Below, one piece after another: positions 1-11,860 of a stretch of 64,000 nucleotides of DNA. The translations under genes were made by a program, and so were the position numbers. Below the pieces are notes generated by a model that worked only from the letters and a program-made list of their open reading frames with translations, had not been told where the DNA came from and ran no database searches. This stretch comes from Centrapalus pauciflorus (taxonomy: Eukaryota; Streptophyta; Magnoliopsida; Asterales; Asteraceae). Location: NCBI GenBank assembly GCA_020465985.1, contig JAANYP010000261.1:83679-147678 (forward strand), written 5' to 3'. Each line of letters starts with the position of its first letter. Within the stretch, counting starts at the first letter, position 1.

Positions 1-1170
1 CATCGAATGTCTCTGCCTCATATTAAGTTCTTTCTGGCTGAAGATGTACTTCAAACTCTTATGATCTGTGTATAACTGACACTTAGTTCCATACAGATAG
101 TGTCTCCACAATTTCAGTGCAAAAGTGACAGCTGTCAACTCAAGATCATGAGTTGAGTAATTCTTTTCATGCTGCTTAAGTTGTCTCGAGGCGTATGCTA
201 TAACTTTTCCTCGCTGCATCAGTACAGCGCCTAATCCCAACCTTGAAGCATCTGTGTATACCACAAAATCCTCATTGCCCTCCGGTAGAGCAAGTATCGG
301 CGCTTCACTTAGTGTTTTCTTCAGGATCTCAAATGCTTCTTGCTGTATGGTTTCCCAAACAAATGGTGCATTCTTCTTCGTTAATGCCGTCAACGGAACT
401 GCAATCTTTGAGAAGTCTTTTATAAACCTCCTATAATATCCCGCCAATCCAAGAAAACTCCTGATTTCTGTAGCTGATTGCGGCGGTTCCCAATTCTTTA
501 TCGCTTCAACTTTGGCTGGATCTACAGAAATTCCAGCCTTTGAAATCACGTGTCCCAAAAATTGAATCTGTTGCAGCCAAAACTCACATTTCGAGAACTT
601 GGCATACAACTTCTCCTTTCTTAACAGTTCCAACAATTCTTTTAGGTGATCAGCGTGTTCGGCCTCAGATTTTGAGTATACCAGAATGTCATCAATAAAA
701 ACAATCACCGACTTGTCCAACATCGGTCTACAAACTCGGTTCATCAAGTCCATAAAAACAGCCGAGGCGTTAGTTAACCCAAAAGGCATGACCAGAAACT
801 CGTAATGCCCAGACCGAGTTCTAAAAGCTGTCTTCGGTACATCTTCTTCTCTTACTTTCAAATGATGGTATCCCGATCTCAAGTCGATCTTAGAAAAGAC
901 ACAAGCCCCGTGTAACTGATCAAACAAGTCATCTATCCTCGGTAGTGGATACTTGTTCTGGATCGTCAACTTATTCAGCTCCCGGTAGTCAATGCACATT
1001 CGCATTGTGCCATCCTTCTTTTTCACGAACAATACCGGAGCTCCCCACGGCGATGAACTCGGTCGAATGAAGCCCTTGTCCAACAACTCCTGGAGTTGTG
1101 TCATCATCTCTTTCATCTCGGTTGGGGCAAGGAGATATGGAGAACGAGCTACCGGTGCAGCTCCGGGGAT
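1..1170 (-). pseudogene. pol: Ty3/gypsy reverse transcriptase and RNase H, partial
   Basis: This is the reverse transcriptase and N-terminal RNase H of element 1, which would copy the element RNA into cDNA in cytoplasmic particles. On the minus strand the frame is open from 1170 to the window edge. It shows the RT palm entry (VKKKDGTMRMCIDYRELNK), the catalytic block FIDDILVYSKS near 695-665, and the RNase H block VYTDASRLGLGA near 262-225. It is separated from the upstream protease by an in-frame TAG at 1171-1173, where element 2 reads a leucine codon. Compared with element 2 this copy keeps the 1-base stretch that element 2 has lost in RNase H, and keeps CAG where element 2 has TAG, so it serves as a reference for those lesions. 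Integrase lies beyond the left edge. Confidence 0.88.
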
Positions 1171-1740
1171 CTATTCAATTCGAAACTTAACTTGTCTCTC
1201 AGGCGGCACGCAAGACAAGTCTTCCGGAAACACATCCGGGAATTGTGAAACAACCGACACATCGGCCAAAGTTCTCTTCTCAGCCTTAGCATCAATCGCA
1301 TATGCTAAGTAAGTATCACATCCCTTTGCAACAAGCTTTCGGGCTTTTGCAATAGTCAATAGGCACAGATCCCCACTTCTCCTATCCCCGTAAATACAGA
1401 TCTCACGCCTCTCCGGAGTAGTTATCTTTATCATCCGCTTCTTACATACTATGTGGGCTTCATTCTCTATCAACCAATCCATCCCGATTATCACATCAAA
1501 TTCACTGAATTCTATCGGTATCAGATCCAAATTGAAGACTAAATCTTCAATTACTAACGTGCAGTTACGGTATACATGATCTACTTTTACTAGAGTGTTG
1601 CTAGCAGTTTCTATGTCAAGTATAGTAGACAACTTAGACAGTGGCATCGACAATAGTTGAGCAAAAGCAGTAGACACAAAGGACCGGTTGGCACCCGAAT
1701 CGAAAAGAACTCGTGCAGGCATGAAATTAACAATAAACAT
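1171..1740 (-). pseudogene. pol: Ty3/gypsy aspartic protease fragment
   Basis: This is the retropepsin-like protease part of the gypsy polyprotein, about 189 codons. The active-site motif DSGANRSF is intact near the N terminus, followed by the usual flap and hydrophobic core region (FDVIIGMDWL). The apparent start is not a native start: the sequence before the motif joins directly to leader DNA, because gag and the gag-protease linker are deleted. The frame ends at a TAG at 1171-1173 just before RT. Element 2 carries the same domain inside a longer ORF. Without gag the copy cannot form particles on its own. Confidence 0.85.
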
Positions 1741-1923
1741 ACAACTTGTTTAGTAACATGTCATTAATTTTAAAGACACCATTCATTTGTCCCGTATGAT
1801 AGTCAATCTCTTATAATTACTAGATCGTAACCTATCTTAGTTCAGATCATTACTTAAACCACTACATATCATCACCTAATGTTTGAGACCAAGACCTCAC
1901 GGACACTTGAATCTCAAACTACT

Positions 1924-1935
1924 GCTCTGATACCA
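1924..1935 (-). other. Primer-binding site (tRNA-iMet) of element 1
   Basis: GCTCTGATACCA on the plus strand is the complement of TGGTATCAGAGC, the plant initiator-Met tRNA primer site. It lies 5 bases inside the 5' LTR edge at 1941, as expected. The stretch 1741-1923 is leader and holds no gene. Confidence 0.92.
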
Positions 1936-3045
1936 TCTCGTGTGACACCCTTGCCACAATAACCACCATTTACATTACACCCAGGATTATACACCACATA
2001 ATTGATTACATAATGATTTGAAAGCTTAATTTAAGTGCGGAAGCAATAAAAATACATAAATAAATATTACAAATGTTTCAAACACCCTACGGTGCTACAA
2101 GGTTCCAATTCTAAGTCTACATACTCAGTAACATTACAATCATCCCAAAAACATATTATAAAAACAATCCCATTATTCAATTACCACTCTGATTAGTAGA
2201 TAATCTTCAATCACTTGAACAAATGACCTAGCTAGACGGTCCGGCTGCAGACTTTCCTTTTCCTGTAAAAACATCAACAACTGAGGGACATCGTATACCC
2301 TCTTCGTACACCAAGTACGGACCAGAGCCGCAGCCCCTCCGAGCCCAAAGCTCGGCATTAAACATACCATCTGAGACAAACGTACGATCGGGGATGACAT
2401 ACTGCCTACCGGGCCTAGGAGGGATCAGCTCCAGGTCATATAGCGCAGTAACATCAGAGTAATCGATGCGACCCACCGGTCCATCACTAGAGGCACAACA
2501 ATCGAACGGACATGCAACAAGTAAGAATGTGCATCTAAATCTACGCAAGTTAGTAGAATTCCAAACAAATCATGAAGCAACAGGTCTCAGCAGGCAAAGC
2601 TTAACATAAAACAGATATAAACATGCGAAATCTACTGTACTCACAGTGGGTGCGTTATTAAACTTTAAGCAATTTTATTTCTCCACGGGCTTTCAACCGG
2701 ACTCACAAAGTACCCCACTGTGGGTTAAACAACACCACAAGGGACCTGTTACAATTCCATATGATAAACATATCATTATTACGTGTTCTTTAACAAATTG
2801 GCATCAATTTGTACAATCATAAGTATTACAACATTCGGAACCAACACCTGAAACTTAAAATTAAATCCTCTTTAATAATACCATCAATCTCTCGTTTAAT
2901 AATGAGTCTCGCCAAGTTTCTCAATTTATTGTGTTAACCCGTGAAATTATATTGAAGTTTATACTTTTTAATCTCCAATATTTGAGATTGCCAAAATGTT
3001 CAACCGTTTATACTTATTTTCATCAATAAAACCCAACCGAAATGA

Positions 3046-3259
<214 letters not shown>

Positions 3260-3289
3260 TATTTTTATTGTATCTGGAAAAGTAGAGAT

Positions 3290-3715
3290 TTCTGAAACTT
3301 TAAAGGTTTCTGTACCCACTTCACAAGGTTTCAGTATATATAAAAGTTTCAGTACCAAGTTTCAGTACATTCTTGTAGTTTCGGTATATGTACCGAAACC
3401 TTGAGAGTTTCGGTACCTGCTATAGGGGTTTCAGTAGTCATAAAAAGTTTCAGTATATTGCCATGCATATGAAGAGTTTCGGTAGTGTGGGGGAGTTTCG
3501 GTAGTCAGTACCGAAACCTTTATGGTTTCGGTACCCCAACTAGTTTCGGTACAAAAGTTTCACCATCTTCATAAGTTTCAGTACTCTTCTTTTATGGGTT
3601 TCAGTATACACATATATGTTTCGGTAATGGCAATACGGAAACCTTAAGGTTTCGGTACCCATTCTATGGTTTCGGTACTAGCAAATAAATACACAGAAAC
3701 CACGAAAAACACACA
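3290..3715. repeat. Degenerate GTTTCGGTACC / GTTTCAGTA array
   Basis: About 20 copies, by eye, of GTTTC(G/A)GTA with or without a trailing CC, in both orientations (GGTACCGAAACC also occurs). Spacing is irregular, roughly 15-30 bases. The array occupies the LTR slot that in element 2 holds TTCGAAT words. It is non-coding. Confidence 0.85.
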
Positions 3716-4496
3716 GAACTTGTATAAATTTTCCAAAAATCTTAAGATTAACTTAAAATAGATCCTCAAATTTTGTACACAACTTCTACATCACTAGATT
3801 TACATAAACCCATCAAAATATTTAACATGCATCAACATTTTGAACCGAAAAACTCAGATTCGGTTTTCATCAAAACCCGAACTATAAACTCTTAAATTCA
3901 CGATTTTGAGAGATATTTACCTTAAATTGCTTGTTGTAATGGTTATAGTTTCTCTTAAGCAACTCGAATCTGAAGTTTCAGCCTCCAATTTGATGTTTTT
4001 CTTTGATTCTTGATTTGAAGGTGCACGAACCGTGAGTTTTCTTTCTTTTAGAGAGAAGAAGAGAGCAGGGAGAAGAGAGATGTGAATGAACCAAATTAAA
4101 GAGACTTATGTCTTTTTAATTTCCACTTCCAACTTTTAACACATTCAACCCCTCAACTTTCTAACTTCCTTAAATACTGATTTGTGTCATATTTTTTTTT
4201 TCATTATCAATAACACTTAAAAATTATCATACTTAAATAATTAAACTAGAAATTCTATAATTTCTTAATTCTTCAAAATAGCAATCAAATTCTTAAATTC
4301 CATTAAATAAAGATTAAATCTTTATTTTATCATCTCAACCACTTAATAATAATCATATTAACTTAATAAATTTAAATCATCAATTTCTGGATAAAACAAC
4401 CGACTTTTATAATTAATTAAAATACGATCCGACTTAAATTACAATTTTAAACTAATAAACGTCAATACAATAAACTTAAAATTCGAGGATGTTACA

Positions 4497-5897
4497 TCAA
4501 GCATGTTAAATCTGAATATCTATAACTCACAGTGTTGGGTCTTTATCAAACAGATGTAAAATCTGCCACCTGGGTTATCCCAGGATTTTATCTCAATCTG
4601 TTCTCTGTCAATTCAAATCTTTGACCCGCTTTATAAATCTTTAAATCTTTTGTTCAGAATTTTACTGAACCTGTCCAGAATTATTATATCATATCATGTC
4701 AATATCATATCATTATCGTCATCTCTTTAGTCATTAAACTCTTTATTTTATCTGATTCTGATAACTTGTTTATTCATAAATCATTCTTTCAACAATATTC
4801 TTTGTTTCATAAATTTTCAAAGGTCAATATATATATATAAATATATATAACCATTTTGCTAATTATTTCGTTATTTTATGCGTGGTCTATGTATTTTATT
4901 TAATATATTCGAATTTAAGGAGTGAGTTTCGAATTTAATATTTAAATTCGAAATCAATACATAAATACATATTGATATGAGTAGTAAAATGTATTAGCTT
5001 AAATTTGTGATATTAAATAATCAAATAAAATTAATGATTAAATATCATGATTTTTAAAAAAATCAAATTTCCCCTAATATGTATACTAAACTCGAATAAT
5101 AACATTAAAGTCGAGTGAATTGACAAATTCGAAGACAAATTCGAATTTTGGGTGTCATTTCGAATTTAATGGTTAAATTCGAATATATTTCGAATTTAAT
5201 TCAATTTCGAGTTTGTTCTATGTATTTTCGAGTTTGTTCTTGGCATTCTCGAATTTGTTCATACTTACAGTTTTAAAACTTGAATTTATAAGGCATAAAT
5301 CACCAATATGATAAATATTAAGCCTAGGTTCAATTATATTATACTTATTCTAGTTAAAACTTCATCAAAATAGCTTTAAATTTCATAAAAATGATAAATT
5401 CGAATTTATTCTTAAAACCGAAAATATATAAAAGCCTAAAAATATCGATTCTTACCTTAAATTCGTACGAAATCACGTAGGAGATAGCAGATTCGGATAG
5501 AACTCTTCGAGATCTTTCTAACGATATATATATAACTTGATAATCGGACGGTCGGTTTGGGAGATAATTTAGAGAGAAGGTAGAGAGAGAGTAGAGAAAG
5601 AAAGTTAGAGAGAGAGAGTAGAGAGAGAGAGAATCTGATTTTTGAAAATTAAATCACGTTTATATACTTCATCTAGTTATATTTGCTAGTTAACCCACTT
5701 TTATTTTTGTATATTATATCTCTTTTATTTAATTATCTTTAATAATTTATTAATTCATAATATAAATATTTATATAATTTAATTAAATATTTCATAACTT
5801 AATTAAATTATAATTCAAATAATGTAGCATTATTACATTATCGGTTCAAAATACTGAATTTATAACTGGGTCAAAAGTTAGGTTGTTACATCTGACT
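4497..5897 (-). mobile_element. Truncated LTR related to the gypsy LTRs
   Basis: The stretch begins abruptly after element 1 in sequence resembling the middle of the gypsy LTR (an ACTCACAGTG block at about 4525) and ends at 5897 with GTTGTTACA, the family's LTR end. It contains the same ordered landmarks on the minus strand: TATA-like box and CT repeats (5575-5668), splice-donor-like AAG/GTAAGAAT near 5455, and a TTCGAAT-rich array (about 4905-5260). The missing left part probably lies left of element 1, which would mean element 1 inserted into it; the window cannot prove this. Confidence 0.7.
5575..5668 (-). promoter_or_regulatory. LTR core promoter: TATA box and CT-rich start region
   Basis: On the minus strand a TATATAAACG-type TATA box (complement at about 5661-5668) is followed about 30 bases downstream by long CT repeats (complement of GAGAGAGA, 5575-5632). 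This TATA plus pyrimidine-patch arrangement is typical of plant promoters. The same CT-rich start region recurs in the two LTRs of element 2. Confidence 0.6.
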
Positions 5898-6994
5898 CCT
5901 TAAACTAACAACAATCAGAGTTGCATTATGCATGATCAACCAAGAATTTGATTTAAAAACTAGACTCAATACTAATCTGCATAAATTAGAACCCTAACCA
6001 TCACGAATATCAATATTCGACACTAAAATCTTATAGATCATCACGAGAATCGGGAAGATGCTTTTTGTGTAATGGAATTTAAGCACAGATAAACGTAACT
6101 CTAGCAATTTGATTCGCAACAATACCGAATAGAATATGTGAACAACTACTTGAGTCAATGCTGAAATCCTCGAGGCTCAAACAACATACTCAAATATTGC
6201 CATAAAGAATGAGCTGCGCAAATCATGAATCAGGGCATCACATCACCAAAGAATTAATATAGATAACCAGACCTTTCAATCTCTAGTAGTAAAATTAGTT
6301 TAGAACAAAACCCCTTTCATAATGCAAACTATAAATCATTTTGCGAAACAAAGCATGAAGAAGGGTTTTACCCTAGCTGTTAAATAAAAAGAACAGATGA
6401 GAAAAATGAATTAGCTGCCCAAACATTCGCATGAATTAGGGCTCAATCAGCGCACATTATACTTTATTCAAACCTAAGCATGTAAAACCGAGTCAATTAA
6501 CTAACCAGTAGCAAACATTACCTCAAATTCGTGAATAAATATGAAGAAATCAGAGTGGGAACTTGAATCGTGAGTCAACTCAAGTCTGGCGTTCATGTTT
6601 GGCTTTGGACGGTCTGGTGCAAGCAAGAAAACCCGTGGGGCGTGGGTAATTTTGTTGTTGTGGGTGAGAGTCTGGAATGGAGACTGGTGGTGTTTAGGCG
6701 AAAGTGGAGAGGGAGCATATATCTTGGATTTCATTTTAGATGAGAAAGCAAGTGTGATTAATTTTGTGGCTTATTTACAAGATTTGAAAATTCAATTTGG
6801 TGATTTACTGAATTTTATAGTTTATGTGTTCTTATCATTTTATGTGATGACCTCCACGTTTGATCCAACTGAATGTTAATTGTTTGTTGATATTGTGTTT
6901 GTAAATTGCTTTTGCAGATAAATTTCGAATCCAGCTACTTCAAGTTCATGCAATTGAATTCATAGTTCATATACTTGAATTTTGAAAGCAAATC
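5898..6994. other. Unassigned DNA between the truncated LTR and element A
   Basis: No LTR, PBS or retroelement domain was found from 5898 to about 6880. It is ordinary AT-rich sequence with one candidate exon (separate entry). The last stretch, about 6905-6994, has TTCGAAT- and CTTGAATTTTGA-like words that continue across the element A insertion at 18492, so it belongs to the leader of element G. Confidence 0.5.
6521..6734 (-). other. Candidate first exon of an unknown or captured gene
   Basis: On the minus strand a pyrimidine-rich stretch (CTCCCTCTCC, about 6700) lies below an ATATATG box, then an open frame runs to CACGAATTTGAG/GTAATG, a good splice donor at about 6521/6520. The first ATG in plausible leader context is near 6597, giving about 25 codons before the donor; the longer frame from 6734 would give about 70. 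I recognise no domain. It could be the 5' end of a broken host gene, a captured fragment, or chance. No continuing exon was identified before 5898. Confidence 0.25.
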
Positions 6995-7268
6995 TGTAAT
7001 TCCTATATAATCAATCAACAATCAATCTAAAAAAAGTTAGAACACAATATAACAACTAACCCAATGATTGAATATCCAAAATGTTGATTACAGAGATGAA
7101 AATGACACAGTAGCCCTAGATTCTTCTTACTGATTTCCGTGCAATGAATATGTCAGATCTATCAATTACAAAAGTCAAACTTCTATTTATATTAAATTAC
7201 AACTATGATCTATTTACACTTTATACCCTAGACTTAAATTATTTCATCAATTAAATTAAGATCTAACA
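6995..7268 (-). repeat. 3' LTR of element A, with adjacent polypurine tract
   Basis: 274 bases, closely matching 18219-18491 with scattered substitutions. On the minus strand it reads TGTTAGATC to GTTACA, with a CATATAAATAG TATA box inside. The polypurine tract AAAGGGAGAGAA (complement at 7269-7280) abuts it, as needed to prime plus-strand synthesis. Confidence 0.93.
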
Positions 7269-7299
7269 TTCTCTCCCTTTGATTAAATAAACTCAGTCT

Positions 7300-8366
7300 T
7301 CACTTGGAAAGTCCCAATTTCATTTCAAATCTTCTGACGCTCTTTCTGTTGGACAATCTCCATTCAACCTTTGGAATGAACTCAACCATCAGCTTTTTAT
7401 CATAGGCACTCAGAGCTCCTTTCTTCGTCTTCCTTTTCTTATCAGCAGCCAACTTGCCTTTCAACACACTCATAACTTTCTGAATAGTTCCATCACAAAA
7501 CTTGTTTAACTCAATACTTCTCATGGCTCTTAGCTTTCGATATTTATATTTGTACATGACAGCAGGTAGCTTCACCATTATTACTTGAAATTCTTTTAAC
7601 TCTCCAGCAAACTTGATAACTCTATTAGGTGGAGTGACATTGATCTTTCACATTCCTCTTTCAAGACCTATATGAAGGTCTTGCACCGACATAAGCACCA
7701 GTTTAATGTGCATAAAATAAAACAGTGTCTTCAGCGCAAACCTGCAATGTTCATTCCTTTTGTTCAGACAGAGTTCGTCAAATAAATCTTCAATATCAAC
7801 TAGGTGCATCCAGAACATGTCTGCTTCAGTAAACTTGTATGTATTTCCATCTGATCTTGTCACCGTGAAAGTAGGATAAAATATATTCACAAAGCAATCC
7901 TTTTCTATCTTCATCAGATCAACAATTCTATATTCACTCCTGACTTGATCAACATGTTGAGCTTTGTTTTGTAGAAAACTAGCATAGTTAGCCAAATGTG
8001 GCCTGTTAGGCTCTAGAACTCTGAGTAGCTTCAGGAAAGTACACGGAGCTTGTCTTTTACAAAAAATATTGTTTTCCAAGTAATCTTCGAGGTATGGAAA
8101 CTTGTTTCTCTTTCTTGTATATTCAGCAGATTTCTTGGACGAAAGCTCTAACCCCTTTTTCTTCTTCTTGCTCACTTCTTCCTCACTTCTTCCTCATTAA
8201 GAATAAACAAAATATCATTAATCTCTCTTTGCACAATCTTTTGAGCTTCAAACCTCAATTGATGTTGTCTTTGCGATTCATCTGCTAAGACATATTCGTT
8301 GAAGAACCTATCCATTATTTCTACTTCATTCAGCTCCGTAACAACCGGTGGAATAGAACTCTCCAC
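7300..8366 (-). pseudogene. Accessory ORF of element A, C-terminal part (broken)
   Basis: Three overlapping or adjoining open frames on the minus strand (8366-8172, 8175-7648, 7578-7300; 64, 175 and 92 codons) appear to be pieces of one protein with frameshifts between them. The middle piece has a short beta-like segment around residues 100-130 (FTVTRSDGNTYKFTEADM) followed by a helical segment; the last is lysine- and arginine-rich. It lies between pol and the 3' LTR, where Sirevirus-type copia elements can carry an extra, so-called envelope-like frame. I see no signal peptide or membrane segment, so an envelope role is not supported. A comparable K-x-F-x-x-x-D-L type block occurs near the C termini of the accessory ORFs of B and D. 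Function unknown. Confidence 0.6.
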
Positions 8367-8518
8367 ATGAAACGGTTCAAACTATTCTTCTTCAACTTGT
8401 ACTTTAACCTCAGGCATTTCAACCGTCGGTACAGGTATATCATCTTTTAAAATTTCTTGAATCAAAACTTCTTCTTCTTCTGTCCTTTCTGCACTCACAA
8501 CAATATCAGTCAATTCTA

Positions 8519-8968
8519 TTACATCATCATCATCAGAGTCTTCAATCTCCACCACTTTCTAACATCTTCAATCATCAGAATTTGTTCATGAACTTCATCG
8601 TCTGAGTCATCATATTCATCAAAACTATAGAACTCTAATTGAATGCTCAACGGAAAAGGAACATCTTCATAAAGAATCAATTCCTGCCCACCTTGAGTAT
8701 CAACCAGTTCCTTAGAACTTTCACCTTCTCTTTTCTCTTGGGTTTTTGTCTCTTTCTCGGGATACGTAATCATTAACAATCCAGTTCCTGGATCATCAAG
8801 CTTCCTCCTCTTCTCCCCCTCATGAGGAGCATCATCGTAGTCGTCGTCATGCTCATCATGCTTACGCTTTGTGGCAGAAGCTTGAGCCTTCCAGATTTGT
8901 TCCACAACAGAGACTCGTTCAGATAAATTGCCTAAAGCAGTGACGACCGTGCTCTCCAAACCTATCAT
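8519..8968 (-). pseudogene. Accessory ORF of element A, middle segment
   Basis: A 149-codon minus-strand frame. It begins with a predicted coiled-coil-like stretch (alternating hydrophobics in the first 30 residues), then a basic cluster KRKHDEH, then a strongly acidic region rich in Asp and Glu. This charged middle part resembles the low-complexity linker of the element B accessory ORF in position rather than in sequence. It is separated from the C-terminal pieces by stops between 8367 and 8518. Confidence 0.5.
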
Positions 8969-9775
8969 TCTTTCACGCGTTTCATCAAATTGTTCATACG
9001 CAAAGTCTCTTAGCTCTTCAATAGCCTATTTTGGATCTTTTTGCTTTGTCGTTTCTTCAGCCACAGACTTGCCCTATAAGAACTTATGAATATTGGTCAT
9101 TTGAGACATTACTTCTGATAATTGAGCTGTCAAGTGATTGTTCACTCCTGCAACTGTTGCACTTAAAGCTTGATTCAACGTTGTTTCAGTAATAAACGGG
9201 GAAAGAGTAGCCACTGGGTCACATAGACTTCCAGTTGTCACGACAGTCGAACTTGTATAAAGAATATCTGCGTGGCAGTACTTAGACTTGGCATGGATGT
9301 AGCTCCGATCGGACTTCCAACCTCTTCAAGTGACGGAGCAACAAATGCTTCCATGACAATGGTTGTTCCGGCAGTGACACGAAGTTTAGCTGCACTAACT
9401 TCAACACATGAAGCTGACTCATGTGTCCTATCCTATATGGGTTCTAGACTCTGTGTAGCAAACAAAGTTGTACACCCAGGCAGATGTGTACTTGGTTCAA
9501 TATCCATAAAATCCAAAGGATTTTCGGATAGAAAATGTGTTTCATCCCGGTGAGAAATTGAAACAGTCTCCTGTTGGGAGGAGATTGAGTGGCTGGTGGG
9601 GTGTGCATATGTCAGTGGGATGCTGACTATTTCAAAGTTAACCCCCTATTGGGAGCTAACAGTAGATGTGGTTTGATCTCGGCTTTCTGGGCTAGGAACC
9701 TCCCTCACACTTTGTCTAGCTATTTCTACAATATCAATTAATTTTGCACCTCCCTCATTTGGATCATTTCCTCCC

Positions 9776-9807
<32 letters not shown>

Positions 9808-9968
9808 TCATTCTGCAGCTCCCTCAAGAATATTTGATAGAGTTCGTTTGGCATCTGAGCTGCTTGCTTCTCCCTCACCACCCTCTCATGTACTTCTACT
9901 CCCTCACTCACAGCTTGGCTTCCCTGAACTTCAGCCCCATGCTGAAATTCCTCTTCACTTACAGCTCC
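8969..9968 (-). pseudogene. Accessory ORF of element A, decayed linker
   Basis: No frame stays open for long on the minus strand. The region keeps the Ser/Thr/Pro-type codon bias of a low-complexity linker. It includes a CAT trinucleotide run (about 9778-9807) and about eight scattered TGAGGGAG words (complement CTCCCTCA, about 9750-9930). I read it as the degraded linker joining the N-terminal domain to the coiled-coil segment. Confidence 0.4.
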
Positions 9969-10975
9969 CTAGTTAAGAAAACCCGGTTCTTGGGTTTCTA
10001 TAGGAGCGTGATCTAGGCGATACAACCTCACATGCTCGCTCACCGGATCATCATACTTTAATAATGATTCAGGAATTGGCATTATGTTTGCTGTTGGTGA
10101 ATCTTGTATACCATGCAAGCTCATCATAACGTAATTAGGGCACCATTGAGCATTAGAACGTTTTGGAATCTTTTCATTTCCCCTTAAAATTCCTCTGATC
10201 AGAATTTGGATAAAATGTTGAAGAGAGTCAAATTTTCTTGCTCTATTTGTCGTATTTGCTAGCACGACTTCCTTCAGATCCTCCCAAATACATTGCGCGT
10301 AGTCATAATGTTTGTTGAACGCGATTCCATGAAAAATTTTCAGATAGTGAATGCTACACCTGTCTATCCCAGTATGCTTTGACGTCATGCACCTGTTGAT
10401 AATGCCAAAAAGTGTGTACCATTCTCCATTTAGTCCATTCCTATGGAACTTAGAATTCTTTGGTAGTGGTTTTGAGTAACCCAAGCAAATGAGATCATGG
10501 ACTAGTTCGTCATCAGATACAAAATCCTCAAAATCCGCTAGCTCTGGGAAATTCACGATTTCAATGCATCGTGGTAAAAAAAGATTGTGCCTCAATCTGG
10601 CTAATGTTATTTTCATCTTGAATTGATCGATGGTAACCTTAAAGTGATGTTTACCATCAGCTGGGACAAATTTGACAGTGTGCCAAAATTTGTTGTTGAT
10701 AGACCCTGGGGAATTGATGGTTTGTATTGAAGTAGATATCCTAAAGGATGGCCTTTAAGATTATCTACAATGATCGGGTGGCTGACTTTTATGACTTTAG
10801 GATCAAGGCGATGGTTGTTATCAAGAAAAGGTAAGCAATAACAAGGTTTAACAAGCTGGTTGTCTGGGATAATAGTGGAGGGTGACAGAAGCAGATTTGA
10901 CTGGTTTGGAAACTAGAGTGTGATTTGATGATGAATGAGAATCAGATGAGTTTGAAGGTTGGGATTGAGCTGGTG
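9969..10975 (-). pseudogene. Accessory ORF of element A, conserved N-terminal domain
   Basis: The longest open piece is 10616-9969 (215 codons), but readable homology continues upstream to about 10975 in other frames. A frame change is visible near 10710-10725, between a segment with HPLGY and one with NNKFWHTVKF, and another lies near 10880. The domain matches the N-terminal part of the element B accessory ORF: HPL(G/N)Y, then an FW block, a DQFKMKITLARLRHNL block against ITTGLLREVLHLP, then a helical core ending in a region where B has PRFLSLIF. It recurs in two copia elements at the same place, and similar frames are known downstream of copia pol in composite-family plants, so I treat it as a genuine element gene, now dead. 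Function unknown. Confidence 0.65.
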
Positions 10976-11269
10976 ATGCCACTTGAAACCTGTAAAAGTA
11001 ATAAACATGTCAGAATCAACAGATAATCAAATGAGTACCTGTAAATAGAAAAATAAAACATTTTGCTAGAAATTAGAAAAATATGTGTTTTTCTAGTTTA
11101 AAGCATTGGGATTCCAGACAATAATATGAAAATATTATTGTTAGGATTCCAAAGTCAATCGTTAAGAGTCCAATGTTAGAAAAACACAAATTTAAAAAAT
11201 TTATTGAAAAATTTGAAAATTTTCTTAAAAAATTAAATTCCCAACACTTCGAAAATTTTGGACAAAAAT

Positions 11270-11860
11270 TGAGTATCAAACTCGAGTGAAACAGAATGTT
11301 TCTCGTATAAGGTATGGTCCAACTCGACTGACACTTGTATGAAACTCGATTATTAAAGGACTTTTTTCGAATGAATGAAAGGACCAACTCGAATAAAGAT
11401 GATGTTTTCTCGAAGAACAAACAACTCAACTCGAATGAACTTGATTATTTTCTCGAATGAAAGGAATTATCGAGACTTTGATTGAAAATTTTCTAAGTCC
11501 TTTTCACTACTCAACTCGATCATCAATAAGAGTTTCTCGAATGAACTGTAAGTCTAACTCGATTGAAACATGAGTGGACTCGAATGACACATATTGTGTC
11601 CTCGAATGAAAGGATATATCGAGAATGTGGAAAAATGTTCCAAGTCCTTGAATGAACTCAACTCTAATGAAACTTGAAAGGACTCGAATCTGTTATGTTA
11701 TCGAGGGTAATTTTAAAAATTTTCTAAGTCCTGAACATGAACCAACTCGAATAACACAAAACATTTTCTCGAATCAAGAAGCATCCAACTTGAATGAAAC
11801 TAACTATTTCTTGAGTGGTACTTCACTCAACTCGACTGAAACTTGACACATTCTCAATTA
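11270..11860. repeat. AACTCGAATGA motif array in the post-pol spacer of element A
   Basis: About 25 words of the form (A)ACTCGA(A/T/G)TGAA lie between the RNase H gene and the accessory ORF. Many are spaced about 21-22 bases or twice that. The same word fills the 5' leader of this element (17160-17790). Bases 10976-11269 hold no recognised gene. Confidence 0.8.

Noticed and set aside
2228..2548. 106-codon minus-strand ORF in the gypsy 1 LTR
   Set aside because: It lies across LTR sequence; the matching stretch in element 2 is stopped or shifted, and no domain is recognised. Conserved blocks here are better explained as LTR sequence.
6595..6879. 94-codon plus-strand ORF
   Set aside because: Antisense to the candidate exon, low complexity, no leader signals.
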